From JAJDIA01 sp031555505 (lineage in GTDB: Bacteria; Bacteroidota; Bacteroidia; Bacteroidales; Tannerellaceae), in contig JAVBUH010000013.1 of assembly GCA_031555505.1 (NCBI GenBank), positions 1 through 64,000 of the forward strand: a DNA stretch of 64,000 bases. The letters run 5' to 3'. The stretch's first letter is position 1, and the number at the start of each line of letters is the position of its first letter. Shown piece by piece: positions 52,674-61,435 of this stretch. The position numbers were made by a program, and so were the translations under genes. A model generated the notes under the pieces. It was not told where the DNA came from. It ran no database searches and saw only the letters and a list, made by a program, of their open reading frames with translations.

Positions 52674-53987
52674 ATGAAGATCGCAATTGTGGGGACCGGT
52701 TATGTCGGTTTGGTTACTGGTACTTGTTTTGCTGAAATGGGCACAGAAGTCTATTGTGTGGATGTAGACAAGCAGAAGATCGAAAACCTGAAGAAGGGAA
52801 TTTTGCCGATCTACGAGCCGGGACTCGAAGAAATGGTGCATCGTAATATGCAAGCCGAACGCCTGTTCTTCACTACCGATCTGACGGAATGCTTGAATGA
52901 CGTGGAAATCCTTTTCAGTGCCGTAGGTACACCTCCCGACGAAGACGGAAGCGCGGACCTGAAGTATGTGTTGGATGTGGCACGCACCATCGGGAAGCAT
53001 ATCAACAAGTATATTCTGGTAGTTACTAAGAGTACTGTGCCGGTCGGTACGGCACAAAAAGTGAAAGCCGTGATTCAGGAAGAACTGGACAAACGTGGGG
53101 TGTCAATCCCCTTCGATACGGCGTCTAATCCGGAGTTTCTGAAAGAAGGAGCAGCTATCAGCGACTTTATGAGCCCGGACCGTGTGGTGGTGGGTGTAGA
53201 GTCGGAACGTGCGCAGGAACTGATGACCAAGCTTTACCGTCCGTTCCTTCTGAATAATTTCCGTGTGATCTTTATGGATGTGCCTTCGGCCGAGATGACT
53301 AAATATGCCGCTAATGCGATGCTGGCTACCCGTATCAGTTTTATGAATGAGATTGCCAACCTGTGCGAACGGGTAGGTGCCAATGTGGATATGGTACGCC
53401 GGGGGATCGGAACAGACAACCGTATCGGCAGCCGTTTTCTCTATTCGGGCATCGGCTATGGCGGTTCCTGCTTTCCGAAGGATGTAAAGGCGCTGGTTAA
53501 GACAGGGGATCAGTATCAGTCGCCGTTGCGTATCCTTCAGGCGGTAGAAGAAGTGAATGAATATCAGAAAACGGTATTATTCCAGAAGCTGTATACTCAT
53601 TTTGGAGGTGATCTGAAAGGCAAACATATTGCTGTGTGGGGACTGGCCTTCAAACCGGAAACGGATGATATGCGTGAGGCTCCGTCGTTGGTGTTGATTG
53701 ACATGATGTTGAAGGCCGGCTGCACGGTGTCTACCTATGATCCGGTAGCGATGAAAGAGGCCGTAAGGCATCTGGGCGACAAAGTTGCGTATGCAAAAGA
53801 TGCCTACGAAGCTACCATGGGGGCTGATGCATTACTGCTGGTTACTGAATGGAAAGAATTCCGTATGCCCTCCTGGCAGGTGGTGAAGAAAGTAATGAAT
53901 CATCCGGTAGTACTTGACGGACGCAATATCTATGAAAAGAAAGACCTGGAAGATGCAGGCTTCACCTACTATTGCATCGGTAAATAA
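52674..53987 (+). CDS. ugd: UDP-glucose 6-dehydrogenase
   Basis: The 437-residue enzyme has IAIVGTGYVGLVTGTCFAEMG for NAD binding, the motif STVPVGTA, and catalytic C266 in YGGSCFPKDVKAL, with a C-terminal UDP-binding domain (GLAFKPETDDMREAPS). It oxidises UDP-glucose to UDP-glucuronate in two steps. Its place beside wzy suggests that the polymer contains glucuronic acid or a derivative. A related UDP-sugar (for example UDP-ManNAc) is possible but the sequence fits the Ugd/TuaD group. Confidence 0.93.
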   Translation: MKIAIVGTGYVGLVTGTCFAEMGTEVYCVDVDKQKIENLKKGILPIYEPGLEEMVHRNMQAERLFFTTDLTECLNDVEILFSAVGTPPDEDGSADLKYVLDVARTIGKHINKYILVVTKSTVPVGTAQKVKAVIQEELDKRGVSIPFDTASNPEFLKEGAAISDFMSPDRVVVGVESERAQELMTKLYRPFLLNNFRVIFMDVPSAEMTKYAANAMLATRISFMNEIANLCERVGANVDMVRRGIGTDNRIGSRFLYSGIGYGGSCFPKDVKALVKTGDQYQSPLRILQAVEEVNEYQKTVLFQKLYTHFGGDLKGKHIAVWGLAFKPETDDMREAPSLVLIDMMLKAGCTVSTYDPVAMKEAVRHLGDKVAYAKDAYEATMGADALLLVTEWKEFRMPSWQVVKKVMNHPVVLDGRNIYEKKDLEDAGFTYYCIGK

Positions 53988-55262
53988 TTAGAGGTACGAA
54001 AAAGATTGAACCCGTTCGAATGCGGGATCGGAAGAAGGCTTATAGGCACCGAAGATGGTGATATATACCTTCTTTTCATTGGTGTCGATGGCATAGACAT
54101 TGAAGCTGTTGCAGATCACACTGTTATTCTTCCGCATGATGGTGTTGTATAGGGTTCCGATATCGCAAGGCGACATATTGTTGCAGATCACTTCACGCTG
54201 TTTGGGCAAGTCGGGGCTGGCGTTGCGGATGCCGCCTACTTCATAACAGTCGTACGTGTGGACATGGCCGCCCAGATAGCAGATGAACTCACCAGGTGTT
54301 TGGCTGAAGTCTACGTCTACAGGGATACTAAGTTCCGGCTCCCGGATGATTTTGTTTGCGTAGTCCCACTTCCAACTTGTTTTGCTTCGGAAGGCTTCGA
54401 TAATCTCCGGGATCATGCCCCAGGCGTGGACAAAATGGTTTTCGTATGGCTTGGCGCCGGGCTGGTCGGGATCGGGATACATCGCATAGTGCAGAAGTAT
54501 GATTACGCTATGCTCTGCCGTCATGTTTTCTTTCAGTGCTTTGTGGCAGAGCCAGTCTATTTGTTCGCGGGAGAAGATGGCCAGGTGTTGGGCGTTGTAA
54601 AGCCCTCCATCCTGATCGGTGGGGTCGAGCGAGATGAACCTTATCATTCCGCCTTGTGGGCTGGGTAGGTCGGTATAGAAATAGTTGCGCTTCGGTTCGG
54701 CCTGTACCACATAATTTTGCTTGGAGATTAATAATCTGTTCATGTTTTCCCGGGTAACCCAATGAGTAGAACTCGGGTTCATCATATTGGCGTCATGATT
54801 CCCTACGCTCACAAATGACGGGATCTGGTTGGATTCATAAAAGAAGCGGGTAAACGAGGCGAAATACTCCTCGGCACTGGCGAGCGTGGTTTTGTCCGTG
54901 TTGCCGATATGGTCGCCTGTATGTACCATGGCGTTGATGCGCAGTTCTGTCTGGTTGGCAAAGCGGACGGCTTCGAGCAGGTTCTTCGGCTTGTTTTTGT
55001 GGTTACCGTCCGACCAGTCGGAGATGTGTGCATCAGATATATGTACGAGTTTGAAGCGCTCGTTTATCTCTGCCTTGAGATCTTGATTGTACGCGTATTC
55101 ATTCAGGAGAGTGGATGTTATCATATAGTTTTTCCAATACGATACTTCGTCATCACCACTGCGGGATGTCGATTCCTCCTGGTTGTCGCTGCAAACAGTC
55201 AATAGAGCTAACAACACAAAGGAAAGGCAATAGGTACAGAGCTGTTGAGCCACCTTGATCAT
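53988..55262 (-). CDS. Lipoprotein calcineurin-like metallophosphoesterase
   Basis: The 424-residue protein has a lipoprotein-type signal (lipobox LLTVC, Cys at about 24) and the metallophosphoesterase motifs in order: ISDAHISDW, HTGDHIGN, SVGNHDAN, ILLHYAMYP and GGHVHTYD. All metal-binding residues appear present. It should hydrolyse phosphoesters outside the cytoplasm. Its stop is adjacent to that of the convergent ugd gene. The substrate is unknown. Confidence 0.9.
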   Translation of the reverse strand: MIKVAQQLCTYCLSFVLLALLTVCSDNQEESTSRSGDDEVSYWKNYMITSTLLNEYAYNQDLKAEINERFKLVHISDAHISDWSDGNHKNKPKNLLEAVRFANQTELRINAMVHTGDHIGNTDKTTLASAEEYFASFTRFFYESNQIPSFVSVGNHDANMMNPSSTHWVTRENMNRLLISKQNYVVQAEPKRNYFYTDLPSPQGGMIRFISLDPTDQDGGLYNAQHLAIFSREQIDWLCHKALKENMTAEHSVIILLHYAMYPDPDQPGAKPYENHFVHAWGMIPEIIEAFRSKTSWKWDYANKIIREPELSIPVDVDFSQTPGEFICYLGGHVHTYDCYEVGGIRNASPDLPKQREVICNNMSPCDIGTLYNTIMRKNNSVICNSFNVYAIDTNEKKVYITIFGAYKPSSDPAFERVQSFSYL

Positions 55263-55299
55263 AATAGTATTATAGTATTTCTGTTTTCCGGTACGAGTG

Positions 55300-55307
55300 C
55301 AAAAATA
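55300..55307 (-). promoter_or_regulatory. Promoter -7 element for the phosphoesterase gene
   Basis: Reverse-strand TATTTTTG lies 37 bp before the ATG at 55262. Confidence 0.5.
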
Positions 55308-55316
55308 GGAAAAGTT

Positions 55317-55475
55317 TCATTTGGTACTACATCTTTCCTTATTATTTAGCGCACATCCGGTACAATGGTCGCAAGGGTTACCTGTGGGGGGCTTGGTTAA
55401 GAAGCGCCAGACCTTATAACCTACATACGCGATAACGGCAATACCGATAATGGCTACGGCAATGATTTGCCACAT
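55317..55475 (-). CDS. FeoB-associated Cys-rich membrane protein
   Basis: A 52-residue protein begins MWQIIAVAIIGIAVIAY, a single membrane helix, followed by a basic stretch and a Cys-rich tail (NPCDHCTGCALNN, then ERCSTK; four Cys). This matches the small Cys-rich proteins often encoded after feoB. It starts 21 bp after the feoAB stop. It has an unusually good Shine-Dalgarno sequence for this genome (GAGGAGG, 8 bp before ATG). A role in iron handling at the inner membrane is inferred from context. Confidence 0.85.
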   Translation of the reverse strand: MWQIIAVAIIGIAVIAYVGYKVWRFLTKPPTGNPCDHCTGCALNNKERCSTK

Positions 55476-55496
55476 AGACTGTTCCTCCTCTTTAAA

Positions 55497-57977
55497 TTAA
55501 GTAAAGAATCCGATGCCTGCCATCCCAACCTGGTAGACCACAAAAGCTACGAGCCAGGCCAACACACAGGTGTAAATGATCACGAATAGTCCCCACTTCC
55601 ACGAGCCCGATTCTTTCGAAATGGCTGTGACGGTGGCGATACAAGGGAAGTAGATCAGCACAAACAGCATCAGGCTGAGTGCGACCAGGGGAGTGAATAC
55701 AGGTTGTCCGTCAGCATCTTTGTCTTGTTTCAACCGTTCAGACAACGTCTGGGAGTCTTCCTCATGGCCCGTATAAAGTACACTCAGTGTGCTTACCACT
55801 ACTTCTTTGGCGGCCATACCGGACAGGAGGCTCACACTGATCTTCCAGTCGAATCCCAACGGATCCAGTATCGGCTGAATGGTTTCACCCAAGCGGCCGA
55901 TGTAGGAATGACGCTGGTGGTCGATGGCTTCGAGACGATTTATTTCGTCCAACACTTCGATTGTCTTCGCCGGATCAGATACGGTCTGCTCAACAGACGC
56001 GCGTTGTTGGTTGAACTGTTCACTGTTGGCCGTTTGCCGCGGAAAGTATCCCAAAAACCAGATGATGATAGACGCTACTAAAATGACACCCCCCATCTTG
56101 CGGAGGTATTGCCGCGCCTTTTCCCACATGTGGATCAGGATGGATTTCGCTGTGGGCATACGATAGGGGGGGAGTTCCATGACGAAGGGCACTTCTTCTT
56201 TCCGGAACAGGAAACGCTTGAACAACCGTGCCATGCCGGCAGCCAGCAGGATACCCGTCACATATAAACTCAGTAATATCTCGCCCGCATGGTTGGGGAA
56301 AAAGGCGCCTGCCAGCAGTACATATACCGGGAGCCGGGCGCTGCAACTCATCAGCGGATTGACCAGCATGGTGATCATCCGGCTGTTGCGGCTTTCGATT
56401 GTGCGCGAAGCCATGATGGCGGGCACGTTGCAACCGAATCCCATCACCAGCGGGATGAACGATTTGCCGTGCAGCCCCATCTTGTGCATGATCTTGTCCA
56501 TGATAAATGCCGCCCGTGCCATATATCCCGAGTCTTCCATAAAGGAAATGAAGGCGTAGAGGATCAGGATATTGGGCAGGAAGACGATCACGCCTCCCAC
56601 ACCGCCGATCACCCCGTCTACCAGCAGGTCTTTCAGCGGTCCCGGTTCCATCAGGTGGCGTACCTGGTCGCCAATGAAGCCCACTAATGCCTCGATCCAT
56701 TCCATCGGATAGGCGCCCAATCGGAAGGTAGCCTCAAACATCACCCACATGAAAAGGATGAAGATGGGGAAGCCCAATACCTTGTTCGTCACAAAAAGGT
56801 CGATGATCTGCGTATTGCTTACTTTCTGTATCTCGTTCTCTTCAAAGGTTTCCCGCAGGGCTCCCGATATAAAGCCATAGCGTGCATCGGTGAAGGCTGT
56901 TTCGCAGTCTTCTTTCAGGAGACGTTCGATCTGCAGGGCATTCTCGTCGCGTTCTTTCAGGATAGACTCCGATCCAGGTAGGCTTCGGATAAATGATTCA
57001 ATCTCAGGATCGCCTTCAAGCAGTTTGATGGAAAGATATCGTTTGGAGTAATTACGGGCGATCTGTCCGTTCTTGCGCAGTTCCTGCCGTACATTGCGGA
57101 TACTGTGTTCCAGTACTTCGCCATAGTTGATGTGGATATGGCGGGTAACTGGATCCTCCTCTTCATATACGCGGATCACCCGTTCGAACAGGTCTTTGAT
57201 ACCGAACCCGGTTTTACTTACCGTGGGGACGATCGGAGCACCGATCATACCGGCCAACATATCGTAGTTGAATTTGTTTCCTTTCTTTTGCAACCCGTCG
57301 TACATATTGAGGGCGATCACCATCGGTATGTCCATATCGATCAATTGGCTGGTGAGGTAGAGGTTGCGTTCGAGGTTGGTTGCGTCGACCACATTGATCA
57401 CGATGTCCGGATGCTCTTCATTCAGGTGCTTATGTACATAGAGTTCTTCGGGTGTGTAGGTTGAAAGGGAATAGGTGCCGGGCAGGTCCACGATACGGAA
57501 CGTATAGCCGCTTTGCTTGAAAACACCCTCTTTGGCATCTACCGTCACGCCGCTGTAGTTGCCAACGTGTTCATGCAGGCCGGAAGCGAAGTTGAACAGC
57601 GATGTTTTTCCACTGTTCGGATTACCTACCAATGCTACATTGATGGTTTTCCGTTTGTCCAGCGCCAATGCCTGGAGGTTGTTGGATGAAGGAGTGCCGG
57701 CATCTGTGGTGAGCGCCTGGCCATTGTCCTCCGGTTCCGTTCCTGTATAGTCGGCCACACTGACTACCTCGATCAGGGCGGCGTCACTCCGGCGAAGGGA
57801 TACGTCGTATCCCATAATACGGTAATGGATCGGGTCTTTCAACGGCGCATTCTGGATTACTTCCACTTCTTTTCCTCGGATGAAACCCATTTCAATGATG
57901 CGTTTCCGGAAAGCCCCACGTCCCAATACTTTAACGATAATTCCTTTTTCCCCTGTTTGTAAACCGGATAATCTCAT
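55497..57977 (-). CDS. feoB: FeoA-FeoB fusion, ferrous iron transporter
   Basis: The 826-residue protein has an N-terminal FeoA SH3-like domain (about 1-75, MRLSGLQTGEKG to VSLRRSDAALIEV), a GTPase domain (about 105-280) with G1 GNPNSGKTSLFN, G3 DLPGTYSL and G4 NMYD, and a FeoB membrane domain (about 385-820) with gate motifs such as FGCNVPAIMASR. It imports Fe(II) across the inner membrane. The frame opens at a TTG at 57998, but that TTG is part of the promoter element, so the ATG at 57977 is used. A Cys-rich partner gene follows. The FeoA-FeoB fusion is usual in Bacteroidetes. Confidence 0.94.
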   Translation of the reverse strand: MRLSGLQTGEKGIIVKVLGRGAFRKRIIEMGFIRGKEVEVIQNAPLKDPIHYRIMGYDVSLRRSDAALIEVVSVADYTGTEPEDNGQALTTDAGTPSSNNLQALALDKRKTINVALVGNPNSGKTSLFNFASGLHEHVGNYSGVTVDAKEGVFKQSGYTFRIVDLPGTYSLSTYTPEELYVHKHLNEEHPDIVINVVDATNLERNLYLTSQLIDMDIPMVIALNMYDGLQKKGNKFNYDMLAGMIGAPIVPTVSKTGFGIKDLFERVIRVYEEEDPVTRHIHINYGEVLEHSIRNVRQELRKNGQIARNYSKRYLSIKLLEGDPEIESFIRSLPGSESILKERDENALQIERLLKEDCETAFTDARYGFISGALRETFEENEIQKVSNTQIIDLFVTNKVLGFPIFILFMWVMFEATFRLGAYPMEWIEALVGFIGDQVRHLMEPGPLKDLLVDGVIGGVGGVIVFLPNILILYAFISFMEDSGYMARAAFIMDKIMHKMGLHGKSFIPLVMGFGCNVPAIMASRTIESRNSRMITMLVNPLMSCSARLPVYVLLAGAFFPNHAGEILLSLYVTGILLAAGMARLFKRFLFRKEEVPFVMELPPYRMPTAKSILIHMWEKARQYLRKMGGVILVASIIIWFLGYFPRQTANSEQFNQQRASVEQTVSDPAKTIEVLDEINRLEAIDHQRHSYIGRLGETIQPILDPLGFDWKISVSLLSGMAAKEVVVSTLSVLYTGHEEDSQTLSERLKQDKDADGQPVFTPLVALSLMLFVLIYFPCIATVTAISKESGSWKWGLFVIIYTCVLAWLVAFVVYQVGMAGIGFFT

Positions 57978-57981
57978 GTTA

Positions 57982-57999
57982 TTTGTATGACCATACAAA
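57982..57999. promoter_or_regulatory. Perfect palindrome over the feoAB start region
   Basis: TTTGTATGACCATACAAA is an 8+8 bp palindrome with a 2-bp centre. It overlaps the end of the -7 element and reaches to 5 bp before the ATG, so a bound repressor would block initiation. Confidence 0.55.
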
Positions 58000-58003
58000 G
58001 GTA
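57996..58003 (-). promoter_or_regulatory. Promoter -7 element for feoAB
   Basis: Reverse-strand TACCTTTG lies 18 bp before the ATG at 57977, between the two palindromes. Confidence 0.65.
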
Positions 58004-58025
58004 GCCATTAAACATGGCCTATTCA

Positions 58026-58043
58026 ATACCTATATGTAGGTAT
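58026..58043. promoter_or_regulatory. Second palindrome upstream of the feoAB promoter
   Basis: ATACCTATATGTAGGTAT has 7-bp arms and a 4-bp centre. It covers the position expected for the -33 element. It recalls DtxR/MntR-type boxes in layout, but the regulator is not identified. Confidence 0.5.
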
Positions 58044-58109
58044 ATCAGGCAAAAAAAGAGTGTGTGTAACGAAATTTTAGATAAATCAGTTGGAAATAGA
58101 TTCTTTTTA

Positions 58110-58117
58110 TAACTTTG
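58110..58117 (+). promoter_or_regulatory. Promoter -7 element for the small lipoprotein gene
   Basis: TAACTTTG lies 25 bp before the ATG at 58143. Confidence 0.55.
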
Positions 58118-58142
58118 TGCAATCGAACGTAATAATTTGGTG

Positions 58143-58622
58143 ATGAAAGGACGTATTGTACACTTAGGATTTCTCTCAATGTTGCTTATGCTGTCGCTAA
58201 CAGGATGTAAAAAAGGCTTGTCTGATTTTGCATTCAGCTATACCATGGAAAGTGTGGAAAACTACAAAGTGGTGCTTACGGTCAATAGTGACCGTTCGTA
58301 TCGTTTGGATGTTGCCAATTATTACATGGCCAAACAATCCGGACAATTCGAACCGAAGGTGGCGGAAGGTACGCTGACGGATGCTGAGTTCAACGCGTTC
58401 AGCCATTTGCTGGGTGAAACGGATTTTTTCGCAATGAAAGACAGCTATGGATTTGAAGCCGATGCTTCGGAGTTAAATATCATGTACCAGGTCTATTTCA
58501 AGACGGGTGGGAAGGATAAGTACATCTCGATCCGTGACAGTGAGGCCAACAAGTTTCCGGCTTCTTTTTTGCAACTATTGGAGTATATAAACACGTTTAT
58601 AGGAGAACATAAAGTAGGATGA
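58143..58622 (+). CDS. Small lipoprotein, unknown
   Basis: The 159-residue protein has a lipoprotein signal (lipobox LTGC) and a soluble domain with regular beta strands (YKVVLTVNSDRSYRLDVANY) and TLTDAEFNAFSHLLGETDFF. It should be anchored facing the periplasm. No family was recognised with certainty. The frame opens at a TTG at 58137; the ATG at 58143 is preferred. folK starts 21 bp downstream. Confidence 0.8.
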   Translation: MKGRIVHLGFLSMLLMLSLTGCKKGLSDFAFSYTMESVENYKVVLTVNSDRSYRLDVANYYMAKQSGQFEPKVAEGTLTDAEFNAFSHLLGETDFFAMKDSYGFEADASELNIMYQVYFKTGGKDKYISIRDSEANKFPASFLQLLEYINTFIGEHKVG

Positions 58623-58643
58623 GGGGGTTAACCGGGGGATTGT

Positions 58644-59036
58644 ATGAACAATGTGAACAGGGTCATATTATCATTGGGTTCCAATCAGGACAGTGATATG
58701 AATATTGAATGTGCCTGTATGGAATTGCAGGCACACTTTATGTCTATTTATTTTTCCGAGCCGGTGTATACGCATCCGGTCGGAGAATTTCCCGATGCCT
58801 TGCCTTTCCTGAACCAGGTGGCCATTGGGTATACCAGTGAAGACCCAGCCGGGTTGCGGGAGTTGTTCAAGGAGATCGAGCAGCTACTCGGGCGGAATCC
58901 GCAGGACGATAAGGTCTGCCGGATTCCCATTGATATCGATCTGCTGTTGTGGAATAACCAGAATTTCAAGCCGGAAGAAATGCGCCGCGATTACATTCTC
59001 TCCGGTATCCGTGCACTTCTTGGTAAAGGAGGCTGA
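58644..59036 (+). CDS. folK: HPPK (FolK-like), short form
   Basis: The 130-residue protein has the HPPK start VILSLGSNQDSD, the middle PVYTHPVGEFPDALPFLNQV and the signature IPIDIDLLLW. It transfers pyrophosphate from ATP to hydroxymethyl-dihydropterin in folate synthesis. It is about 30 residues shorter than the usual enzyme: the R-P-H-P segment after the signature is missing and the protein ends soon after RRDYILSGIRALLG. This short form may be a lineage trait or a diverged paralogue; activity is uncertain. Confidence 0.75.
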   Translation: MNNVNRVILSLGSNQDSDMNIECACMELQAHFMSIYFSEPVYTHPVGEFPDALPFLNQVAIGYTSEDPAGLRELFKEIEQLLGRNPQDDKVCRIPIDIDLLLWNNQNFKPEEMRRDYILSGIRALLGKGG

Positions 59037-59058
59037 ATTACGGCTTGTACCAGAGTTT

Positions 59059-60186
59059 TCATTGCCCGAATGCAATTTGACAGAGTATCTCACCCTGGCT
59101 ATGATTGTTGTGCGTGGGAAACAGGGCTTGTTCCCTTGCCTGTATGGCTTCCGTTGTGAATGGAACAGTGAGTAGTTCGTTGCATGCCCGGATCATTTCT
59201 GCCGGTGTATCTGCTACGTGGCATAAAGGCTGTAAATTGGTTCCGGCAAGCATCAGGCTGTTTACCACGATGTGCCTGCCGGCAAACAGGCTGTTCAGCA
59301 GTTTCAGTTTGAGACCGGTATCCTGGAAGGTCGCTAACAGATTGATTTGTGCAGTGTGTATCAATTGCTCCATGCGTTGGGCCGATGGATTGGCCTCTAC
59401 CCGGATGTTCGGAAATTGTGCAGCAGCCTCTATCAGCCTGCGGGAAGGGTTCATCCCGGCAATCACACAGGTATATGATAGTTTGGCATATACTTCCCGG
59501 ATGAGGAACAAAGCTGCCCGTTCGTTCTCTTCCACCGATAATTTGCCATGGTAGAGGAGGAAGTCTGATAGTCCTGTGAGGCTTTCCACCTGTTCGTATG
59601 CATGAAAGCAAGGCATATATTCGATGCGTTTGCCGGGGAATATACGTTGCAGGTAGTCCCGGTCGGCGATCGAGACGGCCAGTATGGCATCGGTATGTGC
59701 CACCACCCGCTGATAACGTTCAAAACGGAAAGCTTCCACGCGATAGAAGTTGTTTCGTAATAGATTGTCGCCCGAACGGGCCAGGTGTCGGTAGTAATCA
59801 TGTTCGATATTGGCTTCCCTGAATAGCTTCATCCGGTCCTTCAATGCCGGATGAGGAAGGTAATAACAGGAATGTAATCCTTCGAACAGGATCGGGTAGT
59901 TGTCGGCCAGTAAGTGTTGCAGTAGGGCTGGGTCTTTGCGGCTGTTCACATTGTATGGCAACAGGTTCAGGTTGGCAAGCCAGCCTGTTCGGCGTTGATA
60001 ATAATATACCTTTTCGCAGAGCCGCTCCAGTTCCGGCGCCGGCCCGCGTTCGTATTCGTAGCAATGCAGGATGATTTTCACACCCAACGCATGCAATGTC
60101 GTTAGCTTGTAGTACACATCGATAATACCTCCGTAGTTGGGCGGATAAGGTACATTGAACGAGATGACGTGCAGGTGTCTATTCAT
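59059..60186 (-). CDS. GT-B glycosyltransferase, last gene of a four-gene glycan cluster
   Basis: The 375-residue protein has an N-terminal YPPNYGGIIDVYYKL (a GT4-like acceptor loop) and a C-terminal domain with FLLYHGKLSVEENERAALFL and DTGLKLKLLNSLFAGRHIVVN, where the donor site lies. The E-x7-E motif is not clear, so the donor site may have diverged. It is cytosolic, possibly membrane associated. The start at 60186 overlaps the upstream gene by 8 bp. Confidence 0.82.
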   Translation of the reverse strand: MNRHLHVISFNVPYPPNYGGIIDVYYKLTTLHALGVKIILHCYEYERGPAPELERLCEKVYYYQRRTGWLANLNLLPYNVNSRKDPALLQHLLADNYPILFEGLHSCYYLPHPALKDRMKLFREANIEHDYYRHLARSGDNLLRNNFYRVEAFRFERYQRVVAHTDAILAVSIADRDYLQRIFPGKRIEYMPCFHAYEQVESLTGLSDFLLYHGKLSVEENERAALFLIREVYAKLSYTCVIAGMNPSRRLIEAAAQFPNIRVEANPSAQRMEQLIHTAQINLLATFQDTGLKLKLLNSLFAGRHIVVNSLMLAGTNLQPLCHVADTPAEMIRACNELLTVPFTTEAIQAREQALFPTHNNHSQGEILCQIAFGQ

Positions 60187-61435
60187 GGCTTTTACGTTCT
60201 TCATTCAGCGTGGTGAATAGTTCCATGAATTGACCGGCCTGTCTTTGGCGGGAGAATGATTCGATCACTTCAGCATTCCCTTCCACCGTGGTAAACCCGT
60301 TCTTTTTCCACTCGGTATAGTGATATCGGAGGAAGGGGAGAATGTCGTCTATTGTCCGTGCTGATACACCGGCGCGCGCTTCCCGAATCGTTTCTTCCAG
60401 AAAACTTTCGTCACTGCGGACACAGAGAAGGGGTTTGCGCACGGCAAAGGCTTCGAACAACTTGGTAGACATAATCCCCTTAGGCCCGTTCTCATCCATC
60501 CGATTGGCGAGTTGCAGCAGGATGGAACTGCGATTGAGGATACCCGGTATTTCATTGGCATCCACATATCCGCAGTACTCCATATAGGCTTCGATGCCAT
60601 ATTGTGCAGCCATGGGGCGGATGATCTTCCAGGATGAATCGTCCATATACCATTCCACCCGGAAGGTTTGGGGACAGATACTTCCTTCGTCAGCCAGGAT
60701 GCGGATGGCTTCAAACAACAGGCGTGGGTCGCGTGTGGCGAGGCTTACCAGCCGCCCCGTGAAAGAGAGGCGAAAGGTAGGGGTTGGGATTTGTTCGGGG
60801 TAGAACAATTCCGGATCGTAGCCATTATATATTAATTGTACGCGTGAGTTGAGTGCCTGCATCCGGGTCACATGCCAGGGAGATACGGTGGTGATGCAAT
60901 CGGCGGTACGAATCACCCGGTTCCGGCCGCGGATCAGCTTCCGGCGAATGGCGGAGGTGATCAGCCTGTCCAACCAGGGAGTGATGTGGATGGGGCGTGA
61001 GATATATTCGTTGCCGGCGAATTGTTCTACAATATCGCGCAAATCGGCCACGAAAGGAAGGTTGAACTGCCGGGCAACCCGTTGGGCGGCAGGTAGGGGG
61101 AAGGTCCGGTAGGCACTGCACAGCACACCGGCAAACCTACCTTCACGGGCTTTTCGTGCAGCAGCCCGGTATATTTTATGGTCTTTATAACTAAAGCAGC
61201 AATCGAGCAACATCACCCAAAACCATTCCAATCGCCTGGATATCCGTCCGGTAGCCGAATAATAAGAAACGTATGTTACGTCAATACCCTCTGTGAGGAA
61301 AGCAAACATCTGCTCGTTGATTCGTTCAGTTACCACTACCGGTTGCCAGCCGGCTTTCCGGAGATATTTGCACACGTAGCCCATACGGGGGGCAAATGCC
61401 GGGGGGAACATATCGCAGAGAATCAGTAACTTCAT
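60179..61435 (-). CDS. GT4-like glycosyltransferase
   Basis: The 418-residue protein has an N-terminal ILCDMFPPAFAPRMGYVCKYL and a C-terminal domain with LSFTGRLVSLATRDPRLLFEAI and GIMSTKLFEAFAVRKPLLCV, resembling GT4 enzymes of Bacteroidetes surface-glycan loci. The start at 61435 overlaps the preceding stop by ATGA, so translation is coupled. A longer frame from 61483 is rejected for that reason. Donor and acceptor are unknown. Confidence 0.85.
   Translation of the reverse strand: MKLLILCDMFPPAFAPRMGYVCKYLRKAGWQPVVVTERINEQMFAFLTEGIDVTYVSYYSATGRISRRLEWFWVMLLDCCFSYKDHKIYRAAARKAREGRFAGVLCSAYRTFPLPAAQRVARQFNLPFVADLRDIVEQFAGNEYISRPIHITPWLDRLITSAIRRKLIRGRNRVIRTADCITTVSPWHVTRMQALNSRVQLIYNGYDPELFYPEQIPTPTFRLSFTGRLVSLATRDPRLLFEAIRILADEGSICPQTFRVEWYMDDSSWKIIRPMAAQYGIEAYMEYCGYVDANEIPGILNRSSILLQLANRMDENGPKGIMSTKLFEAFAVRKPLLCVRSDESFLEETIREARAGVSARTIDDILPFLRYHYTEWKKNGFTTVEGNAEVIESFSRQRQAGQFMELFTTLNEERKSHE

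Noticed and set aside
51243..53057. A 604-codon reverse frame that would extend wzy by 184 residues
   Set aside because: The extra part is antisense to ugd and lacks membrane-protein character. The ATG at 52505 lies behind a promoter element.
57978..57998. TTG start giving 7 extra residues to FeoAB
   Set aside because: The TTG overlaps the promoter element TACCTTTG and the palindrome; the ATG at 57977 starts the FeoA domain.
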